Shown here: positions 51,331 to 60,756 of the stretch, in pieces
Layout: every line of letters starts with the position of its first letter
Numbering within the stretch: position 1 is the stretch's first letter
Source of the DNA: Candidatus Mediterraneibacter merdipullorum
GTDB lineage: Bacteria > Bacillota > Clostridia > Lachnospirales > Lachnospiraceae
Reading direction: 5' to 3'
DNA: 64,000 nt
Assembly: GCA_019117125.1 (NCBI GenBank)
Contig: DXAL01000030.1
Coordinates: 53,403-117,402 of the forward strand
Translations under genes and position numbers: made by a program
The notes under the pieces: generated by a model
Told to the model about the DNA's origin: nothing
The model's database searches: none
What the model saw: only the letters and a program-made list of their open reading frames with translations

Positions 51331-53607
51331 TTACTTCAGCGTAATCACTGCCTTCCTCCCGTCTCTTTCCACCTTCCGCGCTTCCTCCCCGATTTTTCTC
51401 ACATCCCACCGGAGGTCCTCCGAGACTTCCACAGTTACCACATCCCCACGGCGCACTGCCGATACGGCCGCTGCCGGGCGTCCGTCCATATCCGGAAGGA
51501 TGCACCGGCTCTTTGCCCCGTCCTCAAACTCCGGAATCAGGACTGTAAAGCCGTCCGTATAATCATAGTCCGGCACATCATCCCTGCTGCCCGTGATGAT
51601 GATATGATTCTGCCGGACAAAAAGCGGAAGGGACAGATACCCATATGTTTCCCGCTTCCAGGCACCGCCCTGCACCGTCTTTTCGCTGAGCAGGTGCACC
51701 CATTTCCCGTCCGGCAGATAATATTCCACGTCACCGTCCGGTCGGAATACCGGAGCCACGAGCAGGGCATCCCCCAGCATATACTGGAGGTCCAGATACC
51801 TGCACGCCCTGTCGTCCGGATATTCCAGCACCATCGCCCGGAGCATCGGGATGCCCTTTTCATGGGATTCCACCGCTTTCCCGTACAGATACGGCATGAG
51901 CGTGCATTTCAGATTTACAAAGAAACGCAGCACATCGCAGGATTCCTCATCAAAAAGCCAGGGAACCCGGTAAGTCGTCCCGCCGTGCAGACGGCTGTGG
52001 GAAGAGAGCAGCCCGAACGCACACCACCTCTTGTACAGGTCCGGAGTCGCGCACTGCTCGAACCCGCTCATATCGTGACTCCAGAATCCGATGCCGCCCA
52101 TCCCGGCAGAGAGTCCGCCCCGCAGCGTCTCCGCCATGGAAAGGTAGTTTGCCGTACAGTCGCCTCCCCAGTGCACCGGGAACTGCTGGCAGCCCGCCGT
52201 AGCCGCCCGGCCAAAGACAGCCGCCCGACCCCTTCCCAGTTTCCGCTCAAGAAGCGAGAACACAGCCCTGTTATAAAGGAAAGAATAGTAATTATGCATC
52301 TTCACCGGGTCGGAACCGTCATGCCAGACGATGTCTTTCACGGGAATGCGCTCGCCAAAGTCCGTCTTAAAGCTGTCCACTCCCATATCGACCAGGCGCT
52401 CCAGCTGACCCACATACCATTTCTCCGCATCCGGATTTGTAAAATCAACGATCCCCATCCCCGCCTGCCACATATCGGTCTGCCAGATGCTCCCGTCTCT
52501 TTTCCGAAGTAAATACCCGCTCTCCGCCGCCTCGTCGAACAGCCGTGAATTCTGGGCGATAAACGGATTGATCCACACGCAGAGCTTCAGTCCCCTCCTG
52601 TGATACCGCTCCAGCATGGCTTCCGGCTCCGGAAATGTCTCCGAATCCCATGCAAAATTACACCACTCAAAGCCGTGCATCCAGAAACTGTCAAAGTGGA
52701 ATACCCGGAGCGGGATATCCCGTTCCTTCATCCCGTCGAGAAATCCCGTGACAATCTCCTCATCATAATCTGTCGAAAAAGACGTGGTAAGCCAGAGACC
52801 GAACGTCCATGCCGGCGGAAGCGCCGGACGTCCTGTCAGGGCAGTATACCCGGACACTGCATCTTTCGGCTCATTTCCCCCGACTACATAGTATGCCAGG
52901 CTCTCCCCTTGTGCAGAGAACTGCACGCACTCCACCTTCTCACTTCCGATTTCAAAGGAGACATCCCCGGCATGGTCGACCAGGATGCCATAGCCCCTGC
53001 TGCTGACATAAAACGGAATATTCTTATATGCAATCTCACTCGCCGTGCCGCCGTCCTCATTCCACATATCCACGTTCTGCCCGTTTTTCACAAACGGGGT
53101 GAACCGTTCGCCCAGTCCGTAAATCTGCTCATCTATGTCCAGCATCAGCTGTTCCGTCATATACGTCATCCCGGAAATGCGGTCGGACATATGCGCCATA
53201 TTCCGGTATCCGCTCCGCGTGAGCAGCCTGCCCTCATACCGGTAATCCACCTGCCACGCGCCGGGTTCTTTCGATATCACTGCCTCCAGCTTCCCGGAAC
53301 GATAGATGAGCCTGTCATCCTCCTCTGTCACTTCTGTCCGGACATCCTCCGTGTCCACTTCAAAAAACGGACCCTTTCTGACCGCCCCTCTGAAATGCGT
53401 GATTTCCGTACGTATCACATTTTCCCGCGGGCTTGTAAATGCAACCGTAAATACAGGCGCATTCACCGTGTCCCCTTTTCCGCCGATGTGCACGCCGGGC
53501 GCATACACGCAGAGCCGACCGCCCTTCACTCTGTGATAGCCGTATTCCACCGCGTAGATGGGCTCAAACTCCTTTCGCACAAGCCAGGAACCGTTGGTAA
53601 ATTTCAT
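51331..53607 (-). CDS. GH31 alpha-xylosidase (YicI-like)
   Basis: The start is placed at MKFTNGSWLVRKEF, 14 codons inside the track ORF, giving 758 residues. The N-terminal beta-sandwich is followed by the GH31 barrel. FHFDSFWMHGFEWCNFAWD is the alpha-xylosidase-type motif, SFKTDFGERIP holds the nucleophile Asp, and PVHWGGDCTANYLSM the acid/base Asp. There is no signal peptide, so it acts in the cytoplasm, probably on isoprimeverose or xyloglucan oligosaccharides. The gene is single, with its own terminator. The substrate class is inferred from the motif. Confidence 0.9.
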   Translation of the reverse strand: MKFTNGSWLVRKEFEPIYAVEYGYHRVKGGRLCVYAPGVHIGGKGDTVNAPVFTVAFTSPRENVIRTEITHFRGAVRKGPFFEVDTEDVRTEVTEEDDRLIYRSGKLEAVISKEPGAWQVDYRYEGRLLTRSGYRNMAHMSDRISGMTYMTEQLMLDIDEQIYGLGERFTPFVKNGQNVDMWNEDGGTASEIAYKNIPFYVSSRGYGILVDHAGDVSFEIGSEKVECVQFSAQGESLAYYVVGGNEPKDAVSGYTALTGRPALPPAWTFGLWLTTSFSTDYDEEIVTGFLDGMKERDIPLRVFHFDSFWMHGFEWCNFAWDSETFPEPEAMLERYHRRGLKLCVWINPFIAQNSRLFDEAAESGYLLRKRDGSIWQTDMWQAGMGIVDFTNPDAEKWYVGQLERLVDMGVDSFKTDFGERIPVKDIVWHDGSDPVKMHNYYSFLYNRAVFSLLERKLGRGRAAVFGRAATAGCQQFPVHWGGDCTANYLSMAETLRGGLSAGMGGIGFWSHDMSGFEQCATPDLYKRWCAFGLLSSHSRLHGGTTYRVPWLFDEESCDVLRFFVNLKCTLMPYLYGKAVESHEKGIPMLRAMVLEYPDDRACRYLDLQYMLGDALLVAPVFRPDGDVEYYLPDGKWVHLLSEKTVQGGAWKRETYGYLSLPLFVRQNHIIITGSRDDVPDYDYTDGFTVLIPEFEDGAKSRCILPDMDGRPAAAVSAVRRGDVVTVEVSEDLRWDVRKIGEEARKVERDGRKAVITLK

Positions 53608-53688
53608 CTCACTCTTCCCCCTCTCCTTCTTCTTTCCGGATTTTATCACTCTTCCGGATTTCTGTCACATCTATCATAACAAACTGTG

Positions 53689-53697
53689 CTATAATAT
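53689..53697 (+). promoter_or_regulatory. Extended -10 promoter of degV
   Basis: TGCTATAAT is a TGn-extended -10 box about 165 bp upstream of the degV start. No good -35 is visible. Transcription would begin just before the structured leader. Confidence 0.45.
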
Positions 53698-53704
53698 GTA
53701 AATA

Positions 53705-53769
53705 ATGCCGGGGCAAAAGGTCCAAGCCCACATGAGCCCGCTCACAGGCGGGGGTTTTGACCCCGGCAT
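53705..53769 (+). promoter_or_regulatory. Structured leader upstream of degV (candidate cis-regulatory RNA)
   Basis: A 9-bp stem ATGCCGGGG/CCCCGGCAT continues, after a bulge, into CAAAA/TTTTG. It encloses a small hairpin CCGC-tcacag-GCGG and C- and G-rich single strands able to pair further. No T tract follows, so it is not a plain terminator. It does not match the riboswitch consensus sequences I can recall. It sits at the predicted start of the degV mRNA. Confidence 0.45.
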
Positions 53770-53860
53770 CTGTAAATGAAGGAATCAGCCGCCGCACGGA
53801 AAAACATCCGACGACACATCACATTTCAGACACAGAAGAATTACTATGGAGGAAATCATC

Positions 53861-54823
53861 ATGGCGGAAACACAGACAGCACAAAAAACCATCATCCTGA
53901 GCGCAGACAGTACATGCGACCTCGATGAGGAACTCAAAGAACGGTATCACGTCCATTATTTCCCGCTCCACATCAACCTGGACGGAAAAGATTACCTGGA
54001 CAATGTAGACATCACACCGGAACAGATATACCAGGAATACTACGACCACAAAATCCTGCCGAAGACTTCTGCCGTAAATGTGCAGGAATACATCGACCAC
54101 TTCCGACCCTGGGTGGAATCCGGATACGAAGTCATCCACATCAATCTCGGGCACGCCCTCTCCAGCTCTTATCAGAACTGCTGCCTCGCCGCAGAAGAGC
54201 TCGGTCATGTCCATGTAGTGGACAGCTGCAACCTCTCCACCGGAACCGGTCTCACCGTTGTGGCTGCCGGCAGGCTCATCGAGGAAGCGATGCAGGCACT
54301 GGAGACTACGGCAGAGGAAGGGACAACCTTTGCCGGCTCGGATGTACCGTCCGCACACAGCCGGGAGACCATCGGACAGTTTGCAGAAGAAATCGCGGAA
54401 AAACTGCGTGCAGGCACTTCCAGACGGCACGGCAGCTTCATTCTTGATACGCTGACTTTCTTAAGTGCAGGCGGACGCTGCTCCGCTGTCGCCGCCTTCG
54501 GCGCCAACATGCTCCGGATCAAGCCATGCATCCAGGTGGACAACCGTGACGGGAGCATGACCGTAGGCAGAAAATACCGCGGGGCACTGGATAAGGTGCT
54601 CGCAAGATATGTCAAAGACGAGCTTGCAAAATATCCGAATATTGATACCGGGCTCCTCTTTATCACCCATTCCGGCATCCCCCGGGAGTACATCGACCTT
54701 GTCAGAAAGACTGCCGAAGAGGCCCTGCCCTTCCGGGAAATCCACATCACAAAGGCAAGCTGCACCATTTCCTGCCACTGCGGTCCCAATACCCTGGGAA
54801 TCTTATTTGAAACAAAATCATAG
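53861..54823 (+). CDS. DegV family fatty-acid-binding protein
   Basis: The start is at ATG 53861 (MAETQTAQKTIILSADSTCDL), after GGAGG; the track start is five codons earlier. The 320-residue protein has the DegV pattern: ADSTCDL near residue 15, KILPKTSAVNVQEY with the Thr-Ser fatty-acid headgroup site, LGHALSSSYQNC, VDSCNLSTGTGL, LDTLTFLSAGGRCS, and the C-terminal HCGPNTLGILF. FakB-type members bind fatty acids for FakA kinase. A roughly 25-residue insert after AMQALETTAEEG is notable. It is followed by the PLP enzyme gene at a 68-bp gap. Confidence 0.9.
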   Translation: MAETQTAQKTIILSADSTCDLDEELKERYHVHYFPLHINLDGKDYLDNVDITPEQIYQEYYDHKILPKTSAVNVQEYIDHFRPWVESGYEVIHINLGHALSSSYQNCCLAAEELGHVHVVDSCNLSTGTGLTVVAAGRLIEEAMQALETTAEEGTTFAGSDVPSAHSRETIGQFAEEIAEKLRAGTSRRHGSFILDTLTFLSAGGRCSAVAAFGANMLRIKPCIQVDNRDGSMTVGRKYRGALDKVLARYVKDELAKYPNIDTGLLFITHSGIPREYIDLVRKTAEEALPFREIHITKASCTISCHCGPNTLGILFETKS

Positions 54824-54891
54824 ACAACGGACATCCTGTACAACGCAAGTGCGACACAAGAATCCGATGCAAGATACAAGGAGCTTATATC

Positions 54892-55986
54892 ATGAATACC
54901 AAACCTGTCTTCCACGGAAGCGATATCGAGAAAATATGCGAATACTATCATCTGAAAAAAGAAGACATCGTCCGGTTCGGGGCGAACGTGAACCCGCTGG
55001 GGCTCTCCGAAAATGTAAAGGCATCCATCGCCTCCCACCTGGACCTGCTCTCCACCTACCCGGACCGGGAGTATGCCTCCCTGCGCGAGACCCTTTCCGG
55101 GTACTGCGGGATTCCCGCAGAATATATCCTGCCGGGCAACGGCTCCAGTGAACTGATCGCGCTGCTCATCGAGGCACGCGCCCCGAAACATACGCTCATC
55201 CTGGGCCCGACTTATTCCGAATACTCCCGGGAGCTCTCCTTCTCCGGCAGCACACAGAAATACTATCATCTCCAGGAAGAAAACGATTTTCAGCTGGATG
55301 TGGACGACCTCTGCCGAACTCTGGAAGAGGGCTATGATTTCCTCATCCTCTGCAACCCGAACAACCCCACTTCCTCCGCAGTCCTTCACGGGGATATGGA
55401 ACGGCTGCTCACATTCTGCGAAGCACATGACATCTTCGTGATGATTGATGAGACCTATGTGGAATTTGCTCCGGACATCAGCGCAGTGACCGCCGTGCCC
55501 TTTACCACACGCTTCCGCAATCTGATGGTGCTGCGCGGCGTTTCCAAATTCTTTGCAGCGCCGGGCATGCGCTTTGGATACGGAATCACCGGAAATACAG
55601 GATTTCTCAAACGGATGCGGGAAAAACAGATTCCCTGGTCCTTAAACAGCATCGGCGCCTTCGCCGGGGAAGAACTCTTCAAAGACCGGGATTACATTCA
55701 AAAGACAAGAAAGCTCATCCTCAACGAGCGCAGCCGGATGTACCGGGAAGTCTCTCAGATGTCCGGATATCAGACATATGAACCTTACGCCAACTTCCTC
55801 CTTGTCAAAATATTGAAGGAAGGCGTCACCTCATCTGATGTGTTTGACCGGTGCATCAAAGAGGGACTGATGATACGCGACTGCTCTTCGTTCCAGTGCC
55901 TGGACGGTGAGTTTGTCCGGTTCTGCATCATGATGCCGGAGGATAATACGAAGCTTATGCGGGCACTGAAAAATGCGGTGGGATAA
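54892..55986 (+). CDS. PLP-dependent aminotransferase, class I/II (histidinol-phosphate aminotransferase/CobD-like)
   Basis: The 364-residue protein has the fold-type I pattern: NVNPLGLSENVKAS, LPGNGSSELIALL, the PLP phosphate/aromatic region ILGPTYSEYSREL, LCNPNNPTSS, VMIDETYVEF, and the Schiff-base Lys in LRGVSKFFAAPGMRFGY (about residue 223). The N terminus HGSDIEKICEYYHLKKEDIVRFGANVNP resembles the CobD threonine-phosphate decarboxylase group more than HisC. No cobalamin or histidine genes are nearby, so the substrate is open. An AAGGAG site precedes the ATG. Confidence 0.8.
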   Translation: MNTKPVFHGSDIEKICEYYHLKKEDIVRFGANVNPLGLSENVKASIASHLDLLSTYPDREYASLRETLSGYCGIPAEYILPGNGSSELIALLIEARAPKHTLILGPTYSEYSRELSFSGSTQKYYHLQEENDFQLDVDDLCRTLEEGYDFLILCNPNNPTSSAVLHGDMERLLTFCEAHDIFVMIDETYVEFAPDISAVTAVPFTTRFRNLMVLRGVSKFFAAPGMRFGYGITGNTGFLKRMREKQIPWSLNSIGAFAGEELFKDRDYIQKTRKLILNERSRMYREVSQMSGYQTYEPYANFLLVKILKEGVTSSDVFDRCIKEGLMIRDCSSFQCLDGEFVRFCIMMPEDNTKLMRALKNAVG

Positions 55987-56024
55987 AAGCAGTAAAAGGC
56001 GAAGCACTAAGACGGGCATTAAGA

Positions 56025-56060
56025 CAGGGACGCCCCGGGATGATTCCCGGGACATCCCTG
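56025..56060. terminator. Hairpin between convergent PLP-enzyme gene and metG
   Basis: CAGGGACGCCCCGGGA / TTCCCGGGACATCCCTG forms a strong stem with a 3-nt loop. No clear T tract follows on either strand, so terminator function is less certain. Confidence 0.5.
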
Positions 56061-56099
56061 ATATATCTGAATATTCTCTGTACGGTCTGCCGCACACTT

Positions 56100-58034
56100 T
56101 TAACAGATTTCCGCTCCTGCCGGCATGTCTTTTTCCGGCACCATGAGCGACAGATTGCCTTCCGCGTCTTCCGCGCACAGGAGCATCCCTTCTGAGAGCA
56201 CTCCCGCCAGCTTCGCCGGCTTCAAGTTCACCAGCACCATAACCTTCTTTCCGACCATCTCTTCCGGCGTATAGTGCGCCTTAATGCCGGACACGATCTG
56301 CTTTACCTGGCTGCCAATCTTCACCTGGGAGCAGAGGAGCTTCCTGGATTTCTTCACTTCTTCACAGGCAATGATCTCGCCTACCTGAAACTGCATCGCA
56401 CCAAACTGGTCAAATGTAATCTCTTCTTTCGGCTCGATATCGATGACAGCCGCTTCTTCCGCCGCAGCTTCTCCTTCTCCGGCGTCTGCCGCTTTCTCTG
56501 CCTGCGGATGGAGTTCTTCCACCTTCTTCATCACTTCGTCCAGGTCCAGTCTCTGGAAGAGGATTTCCGGCTTGTCGGTCACATGTCCGCCGCCCAGCTG
56601 TGCAAGTATCTTCCTGCTCGTAGACGGCATAAAGGACTCCAGAAGCCGGGCGCCTGCGGAAATCCCCTGTATCAGGTTCCACAGCACAGTCTCCAGACGG
56701 CCTTTCTTCGCCTCGTCCTTCGCAAGCGCCCACGGCATCGTCTCATCGATATATTTATTGCAGCGCTTGAAGAGATTGAAGATTTCCGTGATGGCATCCG
56801 CAACTCTCAGGCTGTCCATCTTCTCATCCACTGCTTTCGGCGTGCTCTCAATCACCGCTTTCAGGTCCTCATCGACCTCTTCCGCCGCGCCTTTGTCTGT
56901 TACCGTTCCTCCGAAATACTTATTTGTCATGGAGACGGTCCGGTTCACCAGGTTTCCGAGCGTGTTCGCCAAGTCGGAATTCAGACGCTCCACCATCAGC
57001 TCCCATGTAATCACGCCGTCGTTTTCAAAGGGCATCTCATGCAGCACAAAGTAGCGCACTGCATCCACGCCGAAGAAATCCACCAGTTCATCCGCATAGA
57101 GCACATTCCCCCGAGATTTGCTCATCTTGCCATCGCCCTGTAAGAGCCACGGATGACCGAATACCTGCTTCGGCAGCGGAAGCCCCAGCGCCATCAGGAA
57201 GATTGGCCAGTAAATCGTATGGAAACGGATGATATCCTTCCCAATCAAATGCAGGTCAGCCGGCCACAGTTTCTCAAACTGCTCCGTGCTGTTCCCGTCC
57301 GCATCATAGCCGATGCCTGTGATATAGTTCGTCAGGGCATCCAGCCACACATACGTCACATGCTTCGGGTCAAAATCCACCGGGACGCCCCATTTGAATG
57401 AAGTCCTGGACACACACAGGTCCTGAAGTCCCGGGAGCAGGAAGTTGTTCATCATCTCGTTCTTTCTGGACACCGGCTGGATGAACTCCGGATGCTCATT
57501 GATATACTCGATCAGCCGGTCTGCATATTTGCTCATCTTGAAGAAATACGCTTCCTCTTTCGCAGGCTGCACCTCGCGTCCGCAGTCCGGGCACTTGCCG
57601 TCCACAAGCTGGGATTCCGTGAAGAATGACTCGCAGGGCGTGCAGTACAGACCTTCATAATATCCTTTGTAAATATCGCCCTGGTCATACAGCTTCTTAA
57701 AAATCTTCTGGACCTGTCTCTCATGGTCTTCGTCCGTCGTCCGGATAAACTTGTCATAAGACGTATCCATCAGGTCCCATATCCGCTTAATCTCTGCGGA
57801 GACATTGTCTACAAACTCTTTCGGCGTAACGCCGGCTTCTTCCGCTTTCAGCTCAATCTTCTGCCCGTGCTCATCCGTACCTGTCTGGAAGAACACATCG
57901 TATCCCTGCGTTCTCTTATAGCGCGCGATCGCGTCCGCAAGCACGATTTCATAGGTGTTTCCGATGTGCGGCTTGCCTGACGTATAGGCGATCGCCGTTG
58001 TAATGTAATACTTTGGTTTCTGATTCTCTGACAT
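56100..58034 (-). CDS. metG: Methionyl-tRNA synthetase
   Basis: The start is set at MSENQKPKYYITTAIAYTSG (58034) after GGAGG; the track ORF begins 33 codons earlier inside the T-box terminator. The 644-residue class I synthetase has the HIGH-type motif KPHIGNTYE, zinc-binding CTPCESFF...CPDCGREV, KMSKSRGN, the anticodon-binding helical region, and a C-terminal tRNA-binding (Trbp111) domain (about 540-644; QVGEIIACEEVKKSRKLLCSQVKIG). The mRNA carries a T-box leader, so expression responds to uncharged tRNA-Met. Confidence 0.96.
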   Translation of the reverse strand: MSENQKPKYYITTAIAYTSGKPHIGNTYEIVLADAIARYKRTQGYDVFFQTGTDEHGQKIELKAEEAGVTPKEFVDNVSAEIKRIWDLMDTSYDKFIRTTDEDHERQVQKIFKKLYDQGDIYKGYYEGLYCTPCESFFTESQLVDGKCPDCGREVQPAKEEAYFFKMSKYADRLIEYINEHPEFIQPVSRKNEMMNNFLLPGLQDLCVSRTSFKWGVPVDFDPKHVTYVWLDALTNYITGIGYDADGNSTEQFEKLWPADLHLIGKDIIRFHTIYWPIFLMALGLPLPKQVFGHPWLLQGDGKMSKSRGNVLYADELVDFFGVDAVRYFVLHEMPFENDGVITWELMVERLNSDLANTLGNLVNRTVSMTNKYFGGTVTDKGAAEEVDEDLKAVIESTPKAVDEKMDSLRVADAITEIFNLFKRCNKYIDETMPWALAKDEAKKGRLETVLWNLIQGISAGARLLESFMPSTSRKILAQLGGGHVTDKPEILFQRLDLDEVMKKVEELHPQAEKAADAGEGEAAAEEAAVIDIEPKEEITFDQFGAMQFQVGEIIACEEVKKSRKLLCSQVKIGSQVKQIVSGIKAHYTPEEMVGKKVMVLVNLKPAKLAGVLSEGMLLCAEDAEGNLSLMVPEKDMPAGAEIC

Positions 58035-58430
58035 AATAACCTCCTTGATCTGACACAGAAAAGCGATTAAAAAAACCGCCTTCCCAATTCTCCTGCAAGA
58101 ATTAAGAAGACGGATGTTTAACCGTGTTACCACTTCTCTTCACCCTGCCCTCACGGACAGCGCCTCTGCAAGTGCCTGTCAGCACTTTTCCGCTGTAACG
58201 GGCGGACCCCATCGCAGCCTCGCTATGGTCACCCGGCATATGTCTTTCAGAGACTTACGCTGTTTCCACAGTTCGGTGCGCCGCTCAGAAGCCATGTTCA
58301 TCTGAATTCCACCCATCCCTCTCAGCAAGGCATCCGGTCCGGATATCCAACAGGATTTCTCTGTAGAGCTTCCCTCAGACTACTCTCTTCATCATCGCAT
58401 TTATCAGTCATTCCGGTCAGTCGACCTGTA
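58035..58430 (-). promoter_or_regulatory. T-box riboswitch leader of metG
   Basis: On the minus strand the leader begins near 58428 with a stem I region (GATGAAGAGAGTAGTC...AGAGA). A candidate specifier ATG lies in TTCAGATGAACATGG. The antiterminator T-box AAGTGGTAACACGG (58121-58135) is followed by the terminator CCGTCTTC...GAAGGCGG + TTTTTTT (58069-58113). This explains the roughly 400-bp stretch without a gene. Specificity for tRNA-Met is inferred from the gene and the ATG. Confidence 0.85.
58069..58113 (-). terminator. Attenuator terminator of the metG T-box
   Basis: CCGTCTTC / GAAGGCGG stem followed by seven T residues on the minus strand, overlapping the T-box antiterminator partner. 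Confidence 0.85.
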
Positions 58431-58434
58431 AAAA

Positions 58435-58463
58435 AGGGTAGCACATAGCGGCAGGAATGTCAA
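58435..58463 (-). promoter_or_regulatory. Promoter of metG
   Basis: On the minus strand TTGACA (58463-58458), a 17-nt spacer and TACCCT (58440-58435), just before the T-box leader. Confidence 0.65.
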
Positions 58464-58472
58464 GAATCGAGC

Positions 58473-58513
58473 GTCCTCTTTGTTATCGGATGTGTCCTCT
58501 TTGTTATCGGATG
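58473..58513. repeat. 21-bp tandem repeat between metG and the GH3 gene
   Basis: GTCCTCTTTGTTATCGGATG occurs at 58473-58492 and again at 58494-58513, with one intervening base. It lies upstream of the metG promoter and beyond the stop codon of the GH3 gene. Confidence 0.8.
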
Positions 58514-58565
58514 GCATATCAGAATCGAAAGCATGTCATGCCATGATATCCGGACAACTCATTTG

Positions 58566-60665
58566 TCATATCTGAACTTCCAACCGTTTTACTTCATCCC
58601 CCGACAAATCACAGCTTCGCCTGTCTGGCTGATGGACTCCTATATACAACCAGTATCGCGTTCCGTCAAGGAAGCGACTGCCGTTATCATCTACAACAGT
58701 AAACTCCCGCATATGAATTCGGATTTCTGTATCCCGGCTGCATCCAGCCCTGATATGTATTCTTTGAAATCCACACAAATGATAATTTTCTTCCGCATAT
58801 TTTGAATCGCGATTCTTTATATAAGCCTGTACGACTTCATCTGTGTCCATATCTCCTGTATTTTTCAAATTTACGATAACTTTTATTCCTTCTGTCTCCC
58901 GGCTTATCCGGGCATCTTCTATGACAACCTTACTGTAAGTAAGACCAAAACCAAAAGGATATAGCGGAGAATACTCTATATATCTGTAGGTCCGTCCCCT
59001 CATCGAATAATCTTCAAACGCCGGAAGCGGGTCTGAATCTCTGTAAAAGGTGACCGGAAGCTTCCCCGATGGAGAACACTTTCCAAACAGGATATCCGAA
59101 ATCCCGATCCCTCCTCTGGCGCCGGGATACCAGACCTGCAGTATAGCATCGCAGTGTTCCTCAGCATAACTTAAATCCAGGGCGCTGCCTGCTGAAACAC
59201 ATAAAACAACCGGTTTTCCGATATCAACGACTTCCTTCAGCAGTTCTGTCTGTACCTCGGGCAGATTGAGATTTTCTTTGTCTCCCGATGCATACGAGTT
59301 ACTCTCATCTCCTTCTTCTCCTTCAAGGTATTCATCCAGCCCAAGATGCAGAATCACAATATCACTGTTTTTTGCGACAACACGTGCTTCTGAAATCCTG
59401 TCCTGTCGCCATGCCAGCGGTTCTGTTCTGTCCCTGCTTATATGGCACCCTGCAGAATATAATACTCGTATTTCATCCCCTGCTTCTCTCTGTATTCCCT
59501 GCAATAAAGTAACATATTCTGATGCCGTTCCGTGATAATTCCCGACCAGTGAAGCTCTGCTGTCGGCATTTGGTCCGATAACGCCTATTGTATTTATCTT
59601 TTGCTTATCAAGGGGCAGGATTCCTGTATTCTTCAGAAGGACGCAGCTTTTCCGGGCTGCCTCTTCTGCAATATCCAAATGCTCACGGCTCTCTACAACA
59701 TCGTAAGGTATCTGGTCATACTCGTTTTCTTCATCAAACATTCCAAGCATGAGGCGCGTAGTCATCAGACGTTCTACTGCGCAGTCGATCTGATTTTCTT
59801 CTATCATTCCTTTCTGATAAGCCTGATAAATACGCAGATAGGTGCATCCGCAATTCAGGTCGCAGCCCGCATTCAATGCCATTGCCGCTGATTCTTCAGG
59901 CGTTTTTGTTATGCAATGATGCATATGAAAATCTCTGATTGCCCAGCAGTCTGAAACAAAATAACCGGGAAATCCCCATTTCTTCCTCAATATGTCGTCG
60001 ATCAGATACTTACTTCCACAACATGGCTCTCCATTTGTACGGTTATAAGCTCCCATCACCCCCTCGACTTTTCCCTCTTTTACCGCAGCCTCAAAAGCAG
60101 GAAGATATGTTTCTTCCATATCTTTTGGATTTGCATGCGCATCAAATTCATGGCGTTTACTTTCCGGACCGGAATGCACAACATAATGTTTTGCACACGC
60201 AGCAGCTTTGAGATATTTTCCTGTACCCTGTATTCCTTTTATAAATGCAGTCCCCAGTTCTTTTACCAGATAAGGGTCTTCGCCAAACGTCTCCTGCCCT
60301 CTTCCCCAGCGCGGGTCCCGAAAGATGTTGAGATTGGGACACCAAAGCGTCAGTCCTTTATAGATATCTCTGTCGTCTTCTTTAGAAAATGCATTGTATT
60401 TCGCCCGGCATTCCTCTGCAATCTGATCCGCTATCTTCCCCAGCATCTCTCTGTCAAACATCGCTGCCAGCCCAATCGCCTGGGGATAGATTGTTGCCGT
60501 TCCGGCTCTTGCAACACCGTGCAGCCCCTCATTCCACCAGTTATATGCCGGGATTCCCAGCCGTTTTATCGAAGGGGCATCATATTTCAGCTGCGAGATT
60601 TTTTCCTCGAGCGTCATCTTGCTGACGAGTTCTCTTGCCTGAACTTCTGCTTCTTTTCTGTTCAT
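58566..60665 (-). CDS. GH3 beta-glycosidase (beta-xylosidase/beta-glucosidase type)
   Basis: The start is at MNRKEAEVQARELV (60665), with GGGAG at proper spacing; the track start is 19 codons earlier. The 699-residue cytoplasmic protein has the GH3 N-terminal barrel (GIPAYNWWNEGLHGVARAG; DPRWGRGQETFGEDPYL; AKHYVVHSGPE; the ETYLPAFEAAVKEGKVEGVMGAYNRTNGEPCC segment typical of GH3 beta-xylosidases). The nucleophile Asp is in FVSDCWAIRDF, and the C-terminal sandwich and Fn3-like domain follow (YPFGFGLTYS). It is the last gene of an ABC operon, releasing monosaccharides from imported oligosaccharides. Xylose versus glucose specificity is not settled. Confidence 0.9.
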   Translation of the reverse strand: MNRKEAEVQARELVSKMTLEEKISQLKYDAPSIKRLGIPAYNWWNEGLHGVARAGTATIYPQAIGLAAMFDREMLGKIADQIAEECRAKYNAFSKEDDRDIYKGLTLWCPNLNIFRDPRWGRGQETFGEDPYLVKELGTAFIKGIQGTGKYLKAAACAKHYVVHSGPESKRHEFDAHANPKDMEETYLPAFEAAVKEGKVEGVMGAYNRTNGEPCCGSKYLIDDILRKKWGFPGYFVSDCWAIRDFHMHHCITKTPEESAAMALNAGCDLNCGCTYLRIYQAYQKGMIEENQIDCAVERLMTTRLMLGMFDEENEYDQIPYDVVESREHLDIAEEAARKSCVLLKNTGILPLDKQKINTIGVIGPNADSRASLVGNYHGTASEYVTLLQGIQREAGDEIRVLYSAGCHISRDRTEPLAWRQDRISEARVVAKNSDIVILHLGLDEYLEGEEGDESNSYASGDKENLNLPEVQTELLKEVVDIGKPVVLCVSAGSALDLSYAEEHCDAILQVWYPGARGGIGISDILFGKCSPSGKLPVTFYRDSDPLPAFEDYSMRGRTYRYIEYSPLYPFGFGLTYSKVVIEDARISRETEGIKVIVNLKNTGDMDTDEVVQAYIKNRDSKYAEENYHLCGFQRIHIRAGCSRDTEIRIHMREFTVVDDNGSRFLDGTRYWLYIGVHQPDRRSCDLSGDEVKRLEVQI

Positions 60666-60756
60666 TATCATATATCTCCCATAAATAACAATTGTGGGAA
60701 CAGTAAAATACCATTCCCACACAGCCTGTCATCTGCACTTGTCAAACGCCGCCACA

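Noticed and set aside
53701-53860. Known riboswitch such as TPP, SAM, purine, ZTP or preQ1 upstream of degV
   Set aside because: None of their conserved core sequences are visible; left as an unassigned structured leader.
54205-55428. 407-residue minus-strand ORF
   Set aside because: Antisense of degV and the PLP enzyme gene, with no ribosome-binding site or domain.
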